From: JAVBOF01 sp031550915
GTDB taxonomy: Bacteria > Bacillota > Clostridia > Christensenellales > MGBC116941
Direction of reading: 5' to 3'
Assembly (NCBI GenBank): GCA_031550915.1
Contig: JAVBOF010000126.1
Span: 1-5,020, forward strand
DNA length: 5,020 nucleotides
The translations under genes were made by a program, and so were the position numbers. Under the pieces are notes generated by a model. It worked only from the letters and a program-made list of their open reading frames with translations, had not been told where the DNA came from and made no database searches. This document shows positions 4,832 to 5,020 of this stretch, piece by piece. Each line of letters opens with the position of its first letter. Positions within the stretch are counted from its first letter, which is position 1.

Positions 4832-5020
4832 AAAGTTAATACGCATGACAAAGCAGGCAGTAGGAGCTGCCAAAGCAGAAAGCGGAGAGATTAGTTTTGC
4901 GGCACAAAAGCACATCCGGTCTTGAGCATATGAAACATTACACGGGTGAGCTTTTTGCCAACATGAGACATGGCGGTAAAGTGATGTTTGCCCTCGGAAC
5001 GCTTTTTGAGCATAAAATTA
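4780..5020 (-). mobile_element. IS110-family insertion sequence, 3' end (left boundary approximate)
   Basis: The visible piece contains the end of a transposase gene and about 100 bases of non-coding sequence before the relaxase code. IS110-type elements usually lack clear terminal inverted repeats and target duplications, so the edge cannot be read directly. It is placed where the relaxase protein stops resembling its family, somewhere within about 4775-4885. The non-coding part holds a GGCAG/CTGCC hairpin (4856-4860 and 4867-4871) flanked by two CAAAGCAG copies (4849-4856 and 4871-4878). Confidence 0.55.
4891..5020 (-). CDS. IS110-family transposase, C-terminal fragment (5' end outside window)
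   Basis: Only the last 42 residues are visible. They read KKRSEGKHHFTAMSHVGKK, then LTRVMFHMLKTG, and end FVPQN. This is the typical C-terminal end of IS110/IS116-type (Transposase_20) enzymes, where a basic EGKxHxxAxxxVxxKL segment is followed by a hydrophobic helix ending in LK. Members of this family combine a DEDD RuvC-like domain with this serine-containing C-terminal domain and are known to use an element-encoded bridge RNA to choose target and donor sites. The stop is TAA at 4891-4893. The gene is convergent with the relaxase fragment. The catalytic DEDD part lies outside the window, so whether the copy is intact is unknown. Plus-strand frames over the same bases are judged to be shadows. 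Confidence 0.75.
   Translation of the reverse strand, partial: NFMLKKRSEGKHHFTAMSHVGKKLTRVMFHMLKTGCAFVPQN

Noticed and set aside
4832..4919. A frameshift continuation of the relaxase (plus-strand frame reading KKHIEKLIRMTKQAVGAAK)
   Set aside because: The residues do not resemble the MobV middle region, and the frame ends within 35 codons. The transposase C-terminus on the other strand explains the DNA better.
1..5020. CRISPR arrays, rRNA genes or toxin-antitoxin pairs
   Set aside because: No regularly spaced direct repeats, no rRNA-like stretches, and no small gene pair with toxin features were seen. The small HTH genes have better explanations as element regulators.

Overview
The window looks like a Bacillota (Clostridia-type) chromosome carrying a small mobilizable element. 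The evidence is strong AGGAGG-type ribosome sites, GTG and TTG starts, sigma-A promoters close to TTGACA/TATAAT, and a protein of the Spo0E family, which is known from endospore-forming Bacillota. The species cannot be named from this sequence.

Layout. Bases 1-406 (minus) hold the N-terminal 135 codons of an ECF sigma factor, probably host sequence. Bases 407-866 are AT-rich and have no intact gene. They hold a candidate promoter for the sigma factor and perhaps a transposase fossil. Bases 867-2761 (minus) are a two-gene operon of an XRE regulator followed by a large serine recombinase, overlapping by ATGA. The recombinase reading frame runs through a terminator-like hairpin near what may be the left end of the element. 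Bases 2810-3019 (minus) encode a small Spo0E-like protein. It is divergent from a 73-residue XRE repressor (3122-3343, plus), and the two share a gap containing two nested palindromic operators. Bases 3344-3485 are non-coding and highly foldable. Bases 3486-4175 (minus) encode a 229-residue XRE regulator. It is divergent from a MobV (Pre/Mob) relaxase at 4322-4831 (plus), across a 41-bp palindrome that overlaps promoters for both. The relaxase is cut off just after its histidine metal motif. The last 130 bases are the C-terminus of an IS110-family transposase on the minus strand, so an insertion sequence most likely truncated the relaxase gene.

How the parts fit. The recombinase would integrate and excise the element, and the relaxase, now broken, would have nicked it for transfer on a helper's conjugation machinery. 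Three XRE proteins control separate promoters. The least expected part is a Spo0E-like phosphatase under a phage-like divergent switch, which suggests that the element influences the host sporulation decision. That link is inferred, not shown.
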